DNA of 64,000 nt from Antarcticibacterium sp. 1MA-6-2 (GTDB lineage: Bacteria; Bacteroidota; Bacteroidia; Flavobacteriales; Flavobacteriaceae), in assembly GCF_021535135.1 (NCBI RefSeq), contig NZ_CP091036.1:2976001-3040000 (forward strand), written 5' to 3'. The notes beneath the pieces were generated by a model. That model was not told the origin of the DNA and ran no database searches. It worked only from the letters and a program-made list of their open reading frames with translations. Shown piece after piece: positions 39,898 to 49,968 of this stretch. The translations under genes were made by a program, and so were the position numbers. The first letter of the stretch is position 1, and each line of letters starts with the position of its first letter.

Positions 39898-40440
39898 TTA
39901 CGACGAACTTACCGCCTTTGTTTCCTGGTTGATTTCTATTTTTTCTTTTAAGATCATCCGCGCCCTTGCAAGGTTAGATTTAGATGTTCCTGTACTTATT
40001 TGCAGCATTTCTGAAATTTCCTTGTGGGAAAATCCGTCAAGTGCGTATAAATTAAAAACCTGCCTGTAGCGGTTAGGTAACTCCTGAATAATTTCTAACA
40101 GATAATCTACTGTTAGTATTTCCTCATCAATTTCTAAAGCAGGCTCTTTTAAAATATCTTCATTATAAATTTCAAAGACGGTTTGTTTTCTGTACTTCTG
40201 TAGCGTAGTATTAATCATTATCCGCTTCATCCATCCTTCAAAAGAACCTTTGTCCTGGTACTGCTTTATTTTATCAAATATCGTCATAAAGCCATCCTGC
40301 AGGTTATCCTCAGCCTGTTGATAGCTTCCGGAATATTTTAAGCACACTGCGAAAAGCTTATTGGCATAAAGCCTGTAAAGCTGTTCCTGTGCTTTTATAT
40401 CCTGTTTTTTACAATTGTGTATGAGTTGATCTAAACTCAA
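39898..40440 (-). CDS. ECF-type RNA polymerase sigma factor
   Basis: A 180-residue sigma-70 family factor with region 2 (LYANKLFAVCLKYSGSYQQAEDNLQDGFMTIF) and region 4 (LPNRYRQVFNLYALDGFSHKEISEMLQISTGTSKSNLARAR, a helix-turn-helix). It lacks regions 1 and 3, as usual for ECF factors. The adjacent membrane protein likely controls it. Targets are unknown. Confidence 0.9.
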   Translation of the reverse strand: MSLDQLIHNCKKQDIKAQEQLYRLYANKLFAVCLKYSGSYQQAEDNLQDGFMTIFDKIKQYQDKGSFEGWMKRIMINTTLQKYRKQTVFEIYNEDILKEPALEIDEEILTVDYLLEIIQELPNRYRQVFNLYALDGFSHKEISEMLQISTGTSKSNLARARMILKEKIEINQETKAVSSS

Positions 40441-40461
40441 GTGCTTAGTAGTATTAAGTTA

Positions 40462-40896
40462 TTAATCTGTGCCTGGCGGGGTAACTGGTATTTCAAAAAT
40501 TAAAAATTCGTCTCTTCCTGCCGCGTTACGTCCTTTCCAAAACCGAAAGATATAAAATTCCTCCTGTTCTGCAACAAAATTAATGGTCGCTGTAGCCTGT
40601 AAATTTCCGGTATCCACACAGTTAAGATTGTTATTGGTAAGAAAACTGGTAACCACCCCAATAGTCATTTTGTTTCCTTCTTCACTTATGTCAAGACCAC
40701 TAAACGTATGGCAACTTGTAGGACGTTCATAAACGATATGCAAATCATATCTTGAACCTTCCTCAAATTCCTCCGGCATTTCTACAGACACCACGGCCGC
40801 CAGGTTTTGCATAATGTCGCCGGAATCATCATCACCCGAACACCCCGTAATCAAAAACGAAGTAAATACGAGCAGTAATATTTTAATTCTTAACAT
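40462..40896 (-). CDS. Hypothetical lipoprotein
   Basis: A 144-residue lipoprotein with lipobox ITGC and the SGDDDSGD linker. The mature part has three further cysteines (TSCHTF, LNCVD) and beta-strand character. No family recognised. It is 22 bp upstream of the sigma factor on the same strand and could be co-transcribed. Confidence 0.6.
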   Translation of the reverse strand: MLRIKILLLVFTSFLITGCSGDDDSGDIMQNLAAVVSVEMPEEFEEGSRYDLHIVYERPTSCHTFSGLDISEEGNKMTIGVVTSFLTNNNLNCVDTGNLQATATINFVAEQEEFYIFRFWKGRNAAGRDEFLIFEIPVTPPGTD

Positions 40897-40970
40897 AATC
40901 CTGGAGTAATTGGTAGGTTGTCACTTATCAGATGCACAAATACCTGAAGGGTTGCGTGCCTATACCATAA

Positions 40971-40995
40971 AAAAATCCCGCGTCGGCGGGATTTT
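40971..40995 (-). terminator. Terminator after recA
   Basis: A 10-bp stem (AAAATCCCGC with GCGGGATTTT) encloses a short CGTCG loop region. On the minus strand it ends in a T-run, 20 bp after the recA stop. Confidence 0.8.
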
Positions 40996-41015
40996 GTAAG
41001 AAATAAACGTAAAAC

Positions 41016-42032
41016 TTACGCTGTTGCTATCTTTATAGCATTTTTTATTTTTTCCTCGAGTTCATCCATTAGGTCGGGATTATCTTTTAAAACTAGTTTT
41101 ACAGCATCACGTCCCTGTCCTAATTTGGTATCTTCATAGCTAAACCAGGAACCACTTTTCTTGATAATTTCGTAGTCAACCCCAATGTCAATGATCTCAC
41201 CAATTTTCGAGATTCCTTCCCCATACATAATATCAAATTCAGCAGTCTTGAAGGGAGGAGCTACTTTATTCTTTACTACTTTAACTCTGGTCTTATTACC
41301 TGTAACATTGCTGTTGGCATCTTTAATTTGGGTAGACCTTCTAATATCCAGCCTTACTGAAGCGTAAAATTTTAAAGCGTTCCCATAAGTTGTAGTTTCC
41401 GGGTTTCCAAACATTACACCAATCTTTTCACGTAACTGGTTAATAAAAATTACCGTACAATTGGTTTTGCTAATGCTTGCAGTAAGTTTTCTTAAGGCCT
41501 GAGACATCAATCTTGCGTGAAGCCCCATTTTTGAATCTCCCATTTCACCTTCTATTTCACTCTTAGGTGTTAGGGCTGCAACAGAATCTATTACAATAAT
41601 GTCAATTGCTCCAGAGCGTATAAGATTATCGGTTATTTCCAGGGCCTGTTCCCCATTATCGGGTTGAGAAATAATGAGATTTTCAAGATCTACTCCAAGA
41701 TTTTCAGCATAAAATCTATCAAAAGCATGTTCAGCATCAATAAAAGCCGCAATCCCTCCATGTTTCTGTGCTTCAGCAATAGCATGCAGCGTCAATGTAG
41801 TTTTTCCTGAAGATTCAGGTCCATAAATTTCAATTACTCGCCCACGAGGATATCCACCTACTCCCATTGCAATGTTTAAACCTACAGAACTAGTAGAAAT
41901 GGCTTCAACATCAGAAACTGACTGGTCACTCATCTTCATTACAGTCCCCTTTCCATAGGTTTTATCCATCTTGTCCAGGGTAAGCTTTAGAGCTTTTAAC
42001 TTTGCTTCTTTCTCTTTATTATCGTTGCTCAT
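41016..42032 (-). CDS. recA: Recombinase A
   Basis: RecA recombinase, 338 residues, full length and intact. Walker A is GPESSGKTT at 71-79. The L2 loop region around [35 protein letters not shown] and the C-terminal acidic lobe are normal. An unbroken frame of over 1 kb shows that not every gene here is affected. Confidence 0.97.
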   Translation of the reverse strand: MSNDNKEKEAKLKALKLTLDKMDKTYGKGTVMKMSDQSVSDVEAISTSSVGLNIAMGVGGYPRGRVIEIYGPESSGKTTLTLHAIAEAQKHGGIAAFIDAEHAFDRFYAENLGVDLENLIISQPDNGEQALEITDNLIRSGAIDIIVIDSVAALTPKSEIEGEMGDSKMGLHARLMSQALRKLTASISKTNCTVIFINQLREKIGVMFGNPETTTYGNALKFYASVRLDIRRSTQIKDANSNVTGNKTRVKVVKNKVAPPFKTAEFDIMYGEGISKIGEIIDIGVDYEIIKKSGSWFSYEDTKLGQGRDAVKLVLKDNPDLMDELEEKIKNAIKIATA

Positions 42033-42155
42033 AATTATTTAAGATCATTTAAATGCGTGCTGCTAAAATACTATAAGTTTTCCATCACTACAATTTCCCA
42101 CGCAACCTTTTCCAAATATCTGCATCTAATAAATAATTAAAAGAACCAAAATACT

Positions 42156-42248
42156 ATGAGGTTTCTTAAAATAAGTTTGATCCTGAATCAATTCGGCTCT
42201 GCCACTACAATTTTGTTGAGTTGTGGTAGCAGAGTTGATGGAGGCTAA
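42156..42248 (+). CDS. Possible 30-residue leader peptide or small lipoprotein
   Basis: A short frame encodes MRFLKISLILNQFGSATTIL plus LSCGSRVDGG, resembling a signal peptide with a lipobox-like L-L-S-C. It lies between recA and trhO and is followed by an inverted repeat that overlaps its stop and then by a strong terminator, so a transcript probably ends here. No family is recognised and there is no clear promoter. It could be a small RNA instead. Confidence 0.3.
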   Translation: MRFLKISLILNQFGSATTILLSCGSRVDGG

Positions 42249-42303
42249 TCGTTGTTTTTATTTTTATGATAGTAAGTAAAAAATAATAATAACGAATTAG
42301 CCA
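42243..42303 (+). ncRNA. Long inverted repeat overlapping the small frame's stop
   Basis: GGCTAATCGTT at 42243-42253 pairs with AACGAATTAGCC at 42292-42303 (one bulge) across a loop of about 38 AT-rich bases. With the terminator just downstream, this suggests a structured small transcript. Function unknown. Confidence 0.35.
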
Positions 42304-42306
42304 TTC

Positions 42307-42345
42307 AAAAAATGCCCTGGGAACGATTTTCAGGGCATTTTTTTG
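42307..42345 (+). terminator. Rho-independent terminator upstream of trhO
   Basis: AAAAAATGCCCTG pairs with CAGGGCATTTTTTT across an 11-base loop, and a T-run follows on the plus strand. No annotated plus-strand gene precedes it within 3 kb, so it implies a small transcript between recA and trhO. Confidence 0.8.
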
Positions 42346-42360
42346 TTTTATTGAAAGGCT

Positions 42361-42368
42361 TATCTTTG
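42361..42368 (+). promoter_or_regulatory. Bacteroidetes -7 element before trhO
   Basis: TATCTTTG matches TAnnTTTG, 37 bp before the trhO ATG and directly after the upstream terminator. Confidence 0.6.
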
Positions 42369-42404
42369 CCAAAAATTTTCTTTAACTTAATAAATTAGTA
42401 TAGC

Positions 42405-43437
42405 ATGCAACTGTACAATAAATTAAGCGCAAAGGAAAGAGCAGCATTAATACAGGAAGCAGGTGAAGACTTAGCTTACTCTTTCTTTTTACGCCTATGC
42501 CAAGATTGGCAACCCCAAACTTTTTAGAAATTACCTTTTTATAGCCTGGGACCAGATGGAGGTTCTGGGGAGAATATATATTGCCCACGAAGGTATTAAT
42601 GCACAACTCTCAATTCCCGCTAAAAGATTTGCTGAATTTAAGGACTTTCTGGATTCGATTTATTTTCTGAAGGATGTAAGGCTGAATATTGCCATAGAAC
42701 ACGATTTAATGTCCTTCCTAAAGCTGAAGGTAAAAGTTAGGGACAAAATTGTAGCCGATGGTCTTAACGATTCCACATTTGATGTTACCAATAAAGGTGT
42801 TCACGTAGATGCTGTTCGTTTCAATGAATTAATAGATGATCCCAACACTGTACTGGTAGATATGAGGAATCATTATGAGAGTGAAATCGGGCATTTTAAA
42901 GGAGCAATAACTCCCGATGTTGATACTTTTAGAGATTCACTTGATATTATTGAGGAAGATCTTAAAGATCACAAAGAAGATAAGAATCTTGTGATGTACT
43001 GCACCGGGGGAATTAGATGTGAAAAAGCCAGCGCTTATTATAAACATAAAGGTTTTAAAAATGTATTTCAGCTTGAAGGCGGGATCATTGAATATGCCCG
43101 ACAGGTTGAAAATCTAAAGCTGGAAAACAAGTTTTTAGGAAAGAATTTTGTTTTTGATCACCGCAGGAGCGAGCGAATCTCTGAGGATGTGATCTCCTGC
43201 TGCCATCAATGCGGGAAAGCCTGTGATACTCATGTGAACTGTGCAAATGAAGCCTGTCATTTACTCTTCATACAGTGTGAAGAATGTGCAGCAGCTATGG
43301 ATAATTGTTGCTCGACCAGTTGTAAGGATGTAAATGCCTTACCTTATGAAGAGCAAAAGGCTCTAAGGAAAGGTATACCCAATAGCAATAAAATTTTTAA
43401 AAAGGGAAGATCCGAGGTGTTAAAGTTCAAGCAATAG
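42405..43437 (+). CDS. trhO: tRNA uridine-34 hydroxylase (rhodanese-like), frame broken near 42470
   Basis: UPF0176/TrhO family, which hydroxylates uridine 34 of certain tRNAs, about 343 residues. The ferredoxin-like N-terminus (MQLYNKLSAKERAALIQEAGED) is separated from the rest by CTTAG (42470-42474); reading L-T-L-S-F-Y-A-Y-A-K-I-G-N joins it. The rhodanese loop is YCTGGIRCEKA with the catalytic cysteine. The C-terminus is cysteine-rich (CCHQCGKACDTHVNC and CCSTSC) and likely binds metal. Confidence 0.85.
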
Positions 43438-43549
43438 AGAATAATTTGCTTATCTATACGTACCAATAAATATTGGTATCTTTACTTTTTATTATCAGCA
43501 ATCAAATTCAGCGGGTGATAGGCCTGCTAGAATTTTCAATATATAATAT

Positions 43550-44710
43550 ATGGGATGTACAAGTTGCTCGACTTAAGCAAGGACGGTCAGCCAAAGGGAT
43601 GTAAAAATAATGGCACCTGTGGAACAGATGGTTGTAATAAACTTACTGTTTTTGATTGGTTAGCCAATATGTCCTTACCAAATGGAGTTGAACCTTTTAA
43701 TTGTGTAGAAGTTCGTTTTAAGAACGGAAGAAAACATTTTTTTAAAAATCCGGAGAATTTAACTTTAAGCATTGGAGATGTAGTCGCGACAGAGGCTTCC
43801 CCGGGTCATGATGTGGGAATGGTAACACTTACTGGAGAACTGGTAAGGGTTCAAATGAAGAAGAAAAGGGTAAGCGAGGACAGTGACGAAGTTTTAAAAA
43901 TATATAGAAAAGCCACACAACGGGATATAGATGTATGGCAGGAAGCCCGGGACCGGGAGGATAAAATGAAGGTGCGTGCAAGGGAAATAGCCATAAGGCT
44001 CAACCTACAAATGAAAATTAGTGATATAGAATTTCAGGGAGACGCATCTAAAGCAACTTTTTATTATACTGCGGAGGAACGGGTAGATTTTAGGCAGCTC
44101 ATCAAGGAATTTGCAAGGGAATTCAATACCCGTATTGAGATGCGGCAAATTGGGTTTCGGCAGGAGGCTTCCCGCCTGGGAGGTATTGGTTCCTGCGGAA
44201 GAGAATTATGCTGTTCTACCTGGTTAACAGATTTTCGATCAGTAAATACTTCAGCAGCAAGATATCAGCAATTATCGTTGAATCCCCAAAAGCTGGCAGG
44301 GCAGTGTGGAAAACTTAAATGCTGCCTGAACTATGAATTGGACACTTATCTTGACGCATTAAAAGCTTTTCCGAAGACAGAAGTAAAGCTGAACACGAAA
44401 AAGGGAACCGCTGTTTGCCAAAAAATTGATATTTTTCAAGGTTTACTTTGGTATGCCTATGAAGGTGACTGGATGAACTGGCACAAATTAACTGCTGAAC
44501 AGGCAAACAAAATAATAAAGGCTAATACCGATAAAGAACTTAGTTGCAAGCCTTGAAGAGTACGAAGTACTTGCAGAAGTAGAAACTAAAGATTTTAACA
44601 ATGTTGTAGGCCAGGACAGCCTTACCCGTTTTGATACACCTAAGAGTAGTACAGGTAAAAAACGTAGAAAGAACAAACGTCGTAAAGGAAAACCGTCAAA
44701 GAATGCATAA
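43550..44710 (+). CDS. ricT: RicT-like PSP1-domain protein, two frame breaks
   Basis: PSP1/RicT family protein of the Fe-S RicAFT-type complex, about 386 residues. The real start is MGCTSCST, carrying conserved cysteines. CTTAAG (43572-43577) then breaks the frame before KDGQPKGCKNNGTCGTDGCNKL. The PSP1 core holds GSCGRELCCSTWL and GQCGKLKCCLNYE. Near the end CTTAG (44539-44543) breaks it again; reading K-E-[P/L]-V-A-S-L-E-E-Y continues to a very basic tail (KKRRKNKRRKGK). It overlaps the gldH start. Confidence 0.8.
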
Positions 44711-45190
44711 ATTTTTTTTCTGGTTTTACTTGTTGCTGTCGCTTGTTTAGTGTCCTGTGATAAGAATAGGGTTTTTGATGAGTACACTTCAATTCCTGAT
44801 GCATGGAATAAAGACTCTATTGTTACGTTTAATTTAAAGAATATAGATTCGGTTCAGGCATATGATTTGTTCATAAACATCAGGAACAATAACAATTTTT
44901 CTTACAGTAATTTGTTTTTAATAGCGCAAATCCAGTTTCCACAAGGAAAGGTGATCACAGATACTCTTGAATATCAAATGGCTACTCCGGGTGGTGAGTG
45001 GCTTGGCACAGGTTTTGGAGACGTGAAGGAGAATAAACTTTGGTATAAAGAAGACGTTCGGTTTACAGAGCCCGGTCAATACAAAGTAAGTATACAGCAC
45101 GCTATGAGAAAGAGCGGCAGTGAAGAAGGAATTGAAGATCTTGAAGGAATAACCGAAGTAGGATTTCGCATAGAGAATACCCAAAATTAA
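44703..45190 (+). CDS. gldH: Gliding motility lipoprotein GldH, N-terminal frame broken in a T-run
   Basis: Lipoprotein required for gliding and type IX secretion, about 162 residues. The lipobox L-V-S-C lies in FLVLLVAVACLVSCDKN. An ATG at 44703 overlaps the ricT end but is one base out of frame across an eight-T run (44712-44719), so a T is probably missing. The mature part (RVFDEYTSIPDAW, ATPGGEWLGTGFGDV) is typical. The ricT-gldH-PBP1a order is a flavobacterial signature. Confidence 0.85.
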
Positions 45191-45203
45191 TGCATTTGCA
45201 CCA

Positions 45204-47511
45204 ATGGCAAAACCATCAAAAAACACAAAAAAATCAAATTATCGTAAATACATCATTGGCTTTTGGACACTGTTTTCATTAGGTATACTGGCCATAGTAT
45301 TTCTCTTCCTTCTTGCTGGTTGGGGTGCCTTTGGAAAGATGCCGAAGTTTGAAGAACTGGAAAATCCTGAAACCAATCTTGCCACCGAAATTTTTTCGGC
45401 AGACGGTGAAACCCTGGGGAAGTATTATAGCGAAAACAGGACCCCAATAAAATATGAGGATCTTCCAGATCATCTTGTGCAGGCATTGGTAGCGACTGAG
45501 GATGAACGGTTCTACGAACATTCCGGTATTGATGCGAGGGGAACTATGAGGGCAGCCGTTTACCTTGGAGAAAGAGGTGGTGCAAGTACTATCACTCAGC
45601 AGCTCGCAAAACAGCTATTTACAGGCAACGCCTCCACAAATTTTGCTTAAGCAGGGTCCTTCAAAAGTTTAAGGAATGGATCATTGCGATAAGGCTGGAG
45701 CGCCAGTACACCAAGGAAGAAATTATTACAATGTATTTTAATAAATATGATTTTGTGTATCAGGCGGTAGGAATACGTTCAGCAGCAAAAATCTATTTTA
45801 ATAAAGAAGCAAAGGATCTTAATATAGAAGAATCGGCAGTTTTGGTAGGGATGCTGGTGAATGCCGCTTACTACAACCCCATGCGACGTCCTGAACTTGT
45901 GGAACAGCGAAGAAATGTAGTGCTTTCCCAAATGGAAAGAAATGATTTTCTTACTCCCGAAGAAACAGATTCCCTTCAGGCGATCCCAATGAAGATTGAA
46001 TTTTCACCTCAGGGTCATGATGAGGGAATAGCTACCTATTTCAGGGTTTATCTACAGGGATTTATGAGAGACTGGATTGAAAAAAACCCAAAGCCAAACG
46101 GGGAAAACTACAATATTTTTCGGGATGGTCTAAAGATCTATACCAGCCTGGATTCCAGGATGCAAAAATATGCTGAAGCAGCAGTGGAAATGCATATGGC
46201 TAACCTTCAGAAGGAATTTGACAAACAGAACAAGAACAATAAGACAGCACCATTTAGAGACATTGAAGCTGAGGAAATCGAAGGCATAATGAATAGTGCA
46301 ATAAGGGCTTCTGACAGATGGCGCATAATGTCTGAACAGGGGAAATCAAAAGAACAAATATTAAGTTCTTTTGACAAGGAGACAGATATGAGAGTCTTTA
46401 GCTGGAGTGGAATTAAAGACACTGTGATGACTCCAAGAGATTCTATTAGATATTATAAATCTTTTCTCAATGCTTAGCCTTATGTCTATGACTCCACAAA
46501 CCGGAGAAGTAAAAGCCTGGGTGGGGGGAATAAATTTCAAACATTTTAAGTATGAACACGTAAAGCAGGCAAAGCGGCAGGTTGGTTCTACATTTAAGCC
46601 TTTCGTATATGCGACGGCTATAGATCAACTTAAACTTTCTCCCTGTGACACCTTACCAAGAAACCATTTTACTATAGAAGCAGGCAAACATGGAAACCAA
46701 AACGACTGGGCTCCAAGAAATAGCGATGGTAAATATGAAGGGATGATGTCTCTTAAAGATGCTTTAGCCAATTCTGTAAACACCATTACTGCCAGGTTGA
46801 TCGATAAAACCGGAACAGGACCTGTAATAGAGATGCTGAACAAGTTGGGTATAGATACTCGAAATGTTGATAAAGGACCTGCAATTGCTCTTGGAACAGC
46901 AGATATGAGCCTGTTTGAAATGGTCTCTGCTTACAGCACCTTTGCTAATGAAGGGGTATTTGTAAAACTAGGTAATTGTTACAAGAATTGAAGATAAAAA
47001 CGGAACAATTTTGTATCAGCACGTTCCTGAAACCCGGGATGTAATAAGCAAAGAAACTGCTTATGTTACTGTAAATCTCCTGGAAGGAGTAACGCAGTAT
47101 GGATCGGGTACAAGATTAAGAGGTAATTGGGGTGTAAATAATCCTTATTATAAAGCTGTAATGACTGGTTATCCTTATGATTTTAAAAATCCTATTGCCG
47201 GAAAAACAGGAACAACCCAGAATCAAAGTGACGGCTGGTTTATGGGTATGGTGCCAGACCTGGTTAGCGGGGTTTGGGTAGGAGGAGAAGACCGGGCAGT
47301 ACATTTTCCCACAATTACCTATGGTCAGGGTGCTGCAATGGCATTGCCTATATGGGGAACATATATGAAAAAAGTTTATGCCGATAAATCTCTGGAGATT
47401 TCGTCCGGGGCTTTTTCCAGGCCAGATCATCTTTCTATTGAGATAAATTGTAATAATTATGGTCGCAACAGTGAAGATTTTCAGGAACTGCCGGATGAAT
47501 TAGAATTTTAA
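45204..47511 (+). CDS. mrcA: Penicillin-binding protein 1A, three frame breaks
   Basis: Bifunctional peptidoglycan glycosyltransferase and transpeptidase, about 768 residues, anchored by one N-terminal helix. Glycosyltransferase motifs: EDERFYEHSG and RGGASTITQQLAKQLF. Transpeptidase motifs: STFK in GSTFKPF, SVN and KTGTT. Breaks: CTTAAG (45646-45651), CTTAG (46473-46477; reading L-N-A-[G]-L-M-S-M joins) and CTAGG (46968-46972; reading V-K-P-V-I-V-T-R-I joins). All catalytic motifs are preserved across the pieces. Confidence 0.9.
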
Positions 47512-47550
47512 TGAAAATTTAAATAGCTGAATTTCAGATAAAAAAGGAAG

Positions 47551-47583
47551 CCTCGCCAGTGATAAACTTGCGGGGTTTTTTTA
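47551..47583 (+). terminator. Terminator-like hairpin after PBP1a
   Basis: CCTCGC pairs with GCGGGG (one G-T pair) across a 13-base loop, followed by a run of seven T, 40 bp after the stop. Confidence 0.6.
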
Positions 47584-47674
47584 TTTCTTCGGGGGATAGA
47601 CTTTTGATTTCCTTTTTTCTGAAAACGTTGTAGTAGCCTCAATATTTTCGTAATTTTCGGGAAAGAATTTTTCA

Positions 47675-48374
47675 ATGATCAAAAAAACTGTAAATAACGT
47701 AGAAGAAGCTGTTAAGGGTGTGAAAGATGGAATGACCATGATGCTTGGAGGTTTCGGACTTAGCGGAATACCTGAAAATGCTATTGCTGAGCTGGTACGT
47801 CTTAATATAAAAAATTTAACCTGTATCTCCAATAACGCCGGGGTAGACGATTTTGGATTGGGGCTTTTACTTCAGAAAAAACAAATTGACAGGATGATCT
47901 CGTCTTATGTAGGGGAAAATGCCGAATTTGAAAGGCAGATGCTTAGTGGAGAACTGGATGTTATATTAACCCCCCAGGGAACACTTGCAGCAAAGTGCCA
48001 GGCTGCTCAACAGGGATTTCCCGCAGTTTATACAACAAGCGGGATATGGTACTGAAGTTGCTGAAGGAAAGGAGACCAGGGAATTTGACGGTAAAATGTA
48101 CGTTTTAGAGGAAGCCTACAAGGCAGATTTTGCTTTTGTGAAAGCCTGGAAGGGGGATGAAGCAGGAAACCTGATCTTTAAAGGAACTGCGCGCAATTTT
48201 AATCCTTTAATGTGTGGCGCGGCCACTATTACTGTTGCTGAGGTGGAAGAACTGGTAAAACCGGGAGAACTGGATCCTAATCATATTCACATCCCGGGGA
48301 TTTTCGTTAAAAGGATTTTTCAGGGACAGAATTATGAGAAGAGAATAGAGCAAAGAACAGTGAGAAAGAGATAA
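47675..48374 (+). CDS. scoA: 3-oxoacid CoA-transferase subunit A, frame broken near 48040
   Basis: Alpha subunit of succinyl-CoA:3-ketoacid CoA-transferase, about 232 residues. The N-terminus [27 protein letters not shown] is typical. ACAACAAGCGGGATATGG (48033-48050) carries one base too many; without it, Y-T-T-(A/S)-G-Y-G-T-E-V-A-E-G joins the halves. [21 protein letters not shown] follows. Subunit B lies 438 bp downstream, separated by a four-helix-bundle gene. Confidence 0.85.
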
Positions 48375-48411
48375 TTTGAGGATTAGGTGATTTAAGGATT
48401 TGAAAATTGAT

Positions 48412-48727
48412 ATGGTTATGGGAGACGATAGAGAAAATTTTATAGTAAATACAACTTCTGATTTTGCGCAGGAAGGAATTAATACTCAAAAAATCTCAGA
48501 TTTCTTCATAAATATGAAATGGCTTCTCAGTTATTCGGAAGCGGGGCTTCAATTGGGCCAATGTTTGGGAATCGCAAAATGCTGAAAGTCCTGCAGGTTT
48601 CATTTACAAATTTAAGATTACTGCGAAAGAGGCTGATGAAACGAACTACTGGTTCAGACTTTGCAAAGCCTCCTCTCACTTTCCCGATCCACACCTAAGA
48701 ACATTTGCGGAAGTAGAATATAAGTAA
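48412..48727 (+). pseudogene. Four-helix-bundle protein (23S IVP-like), multiple frame breaks
   Basis: A protein of about 106 residues related to the 23S rRNA-intervening-sequence (S23/IVP, avd-like) four-helix-bundle family. The reconstructed pieces read NFIVNTTSDFAQE, FLHKYEMASQLFGSGASIG, then ANVWESQNAESPAGFIYKFKI and NYWFRLCKASSHFPDP, in three frames. Single-base losses are likely near 48497 (T) and in the G-run at 48552-48554. It separates scoA from scoB. With three frames in 316 bp it may be a genuine pseudogene or repeated sequence error. Confidence 0.6.
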
Positions 48728-48812
48728 ATTTATATCAAAAATTATTAGCTCCAGTAGAAAGAATGAATAGCGAGAGGAATTGCAGAACCTTCAAATTTTC
48801 AAATTAAATAAA

Positions 48813-49469
48813 ATGTTAGACAAAAACGGAATTGCAAAAAGAATAGCACAAGAAGTAAAAGATGGATACTACGTCAATCTTGGAATAGGTATTCCAACCC
48901 TGGTTGCAAATTTTGTTCGGGATGATATTGAAGTTGAATTTCAAAGTGAAAACGGGATATTAGGGATGGGGCCCTTTCCTTTTGAAGGAGAAGAAGATGC
49001 GGACCTAATAAATGCCGGAAAACAAACTATTACAGCACTTCCCGGCGCCAGCTTTTTTGATTCGGCTATGAGCTTTGGAATGATCCGTGGGAAGCATGTA
49101 GATCTTACTATTCTTGGAGCTATGGAAGTAGCAGAAAATGGAGATATTGCCAACTGGAAGATTCCCGGAAAAATGGTCAAAGGAATGGGAGGAGCCATGG
49201 ATCTCGTTGCTTCAGCTGAAAATATTATAGTGGCTATGATGCATACCAACAGAGAAGGAGAATCAAAGTTATTGAAGAGATGTACTCTTCCTCTCACAGG
49301 TGTGGGCTGTGTTACGCGGATTGTAACGAACCTTGCTGTTATAGAAGTTACAAATAAAGGATTTAAACTACTCGAACGAGCCCCCGGAGTATCTGTTGAA
49401 GAAATTAAAACAGCAACAGAGGGCAACCTAATTGTAGAAGGAGAAATTCCTGAGATGCAGCTCAATTAA
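48813..49469 (+). CDS. scoB: 3-oxoacid CoA-transferase subunit B
   Basis: Beta subunit of the CoA-transferase, 218 residues, intact. The catalytic glutamate lies in [12 protein letters not shown] (SENG motif). [26 protein letters not shown] is also typical. The ATG at 48813 is chosen because the family starts [18 protein letters not shown]; the open frame extends further upstream without support. Confidence 0.93.
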   Translation: MLDKNGIAKRIAQEVKDGYYVNLGIGIPTLVANFVRDDIEVEFQSENGILGMGPFPFEGEEDADLINAGKQTITALPGASFFDSAMSFGMIRGKHVDLTILGAMEVAENGDIANWKIPGKMVKGMGGAMDLVASAENIIVAMMHTNREGESKLLKRCTLPLTGVGCVTRIVTNLAVIEVTNKGFKLLERAPGVSVEEIKTATEGNLIVEGEIPEMQLN

Positions 49470-49505
49470 AGGCAGATGTTTTACCTAATATGTAATAACA
49501 TTCCT

Positions 49506-49868
49506 TTATTCAATAATAGATGTGGAATGTTTTTCGAGATTTATAAGATTATCTATTGCCTGATCTAATGGAATTATTTGACCTCTGGCATTCACCTGGG
49601 AAAAATAATTGTGCCATCCTGCATCAGCCACAGCTCTTTCCAGGGTTTCCACAAGTTCCAGAGAGGGGATTTTCCAAACTGCCATATACCTGTAGTCGCT
49701 GCGGTATGGAGTATGTTCATCGTTCATAGCCCAACCCGTTACTTCTACTCCTTTATCCATTAATTTTTGAATTTCGGGGCCAACTTTGTTAAAAAAGTCT
49801 TCTCTTTCCTGCTTTGATAAGTCCATACATTTTTGAATAACATTCCAAAGTTCTACATATATATACAT
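49506..49868 (-). CDS. DUF6616-like small protein
   Basis: A 120-residue soluble protein without signal peptide (MYIYVELWNVIQKCMDLSKQERE). Short conserved-looking blocks are RSDYRYMAVWKIP and AGWHNYFSQVNARGQ. It looks like a dimeric alpha-beta barrel related to small stress or antibiotic-monooxygenase-like proteins. Assignment to DUF6616 is from memory and tentative. Frame intact. Confidence 0.6.
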   Translation of the reverse strand: MYIYVELWNVIQKCMDLSKQEREDFFNKVGPEIQKLMDKGVEVTGWAMNDEHTPYRSDYRYMAVWKIPSLELVETLERAVADAGWHNYFSQVNARGQIIPLDQAIDNLINLEKHSTSIIE

Positions 49869-49968
49869 AATTTAAATTTTAAGGATTACTTTGACTTCTG
49901 TTAAAAATATTAAATTATTGATTATAAGCAAAGTAGCGAGCCATGGGATGATTTAGTTATATCAGCTT

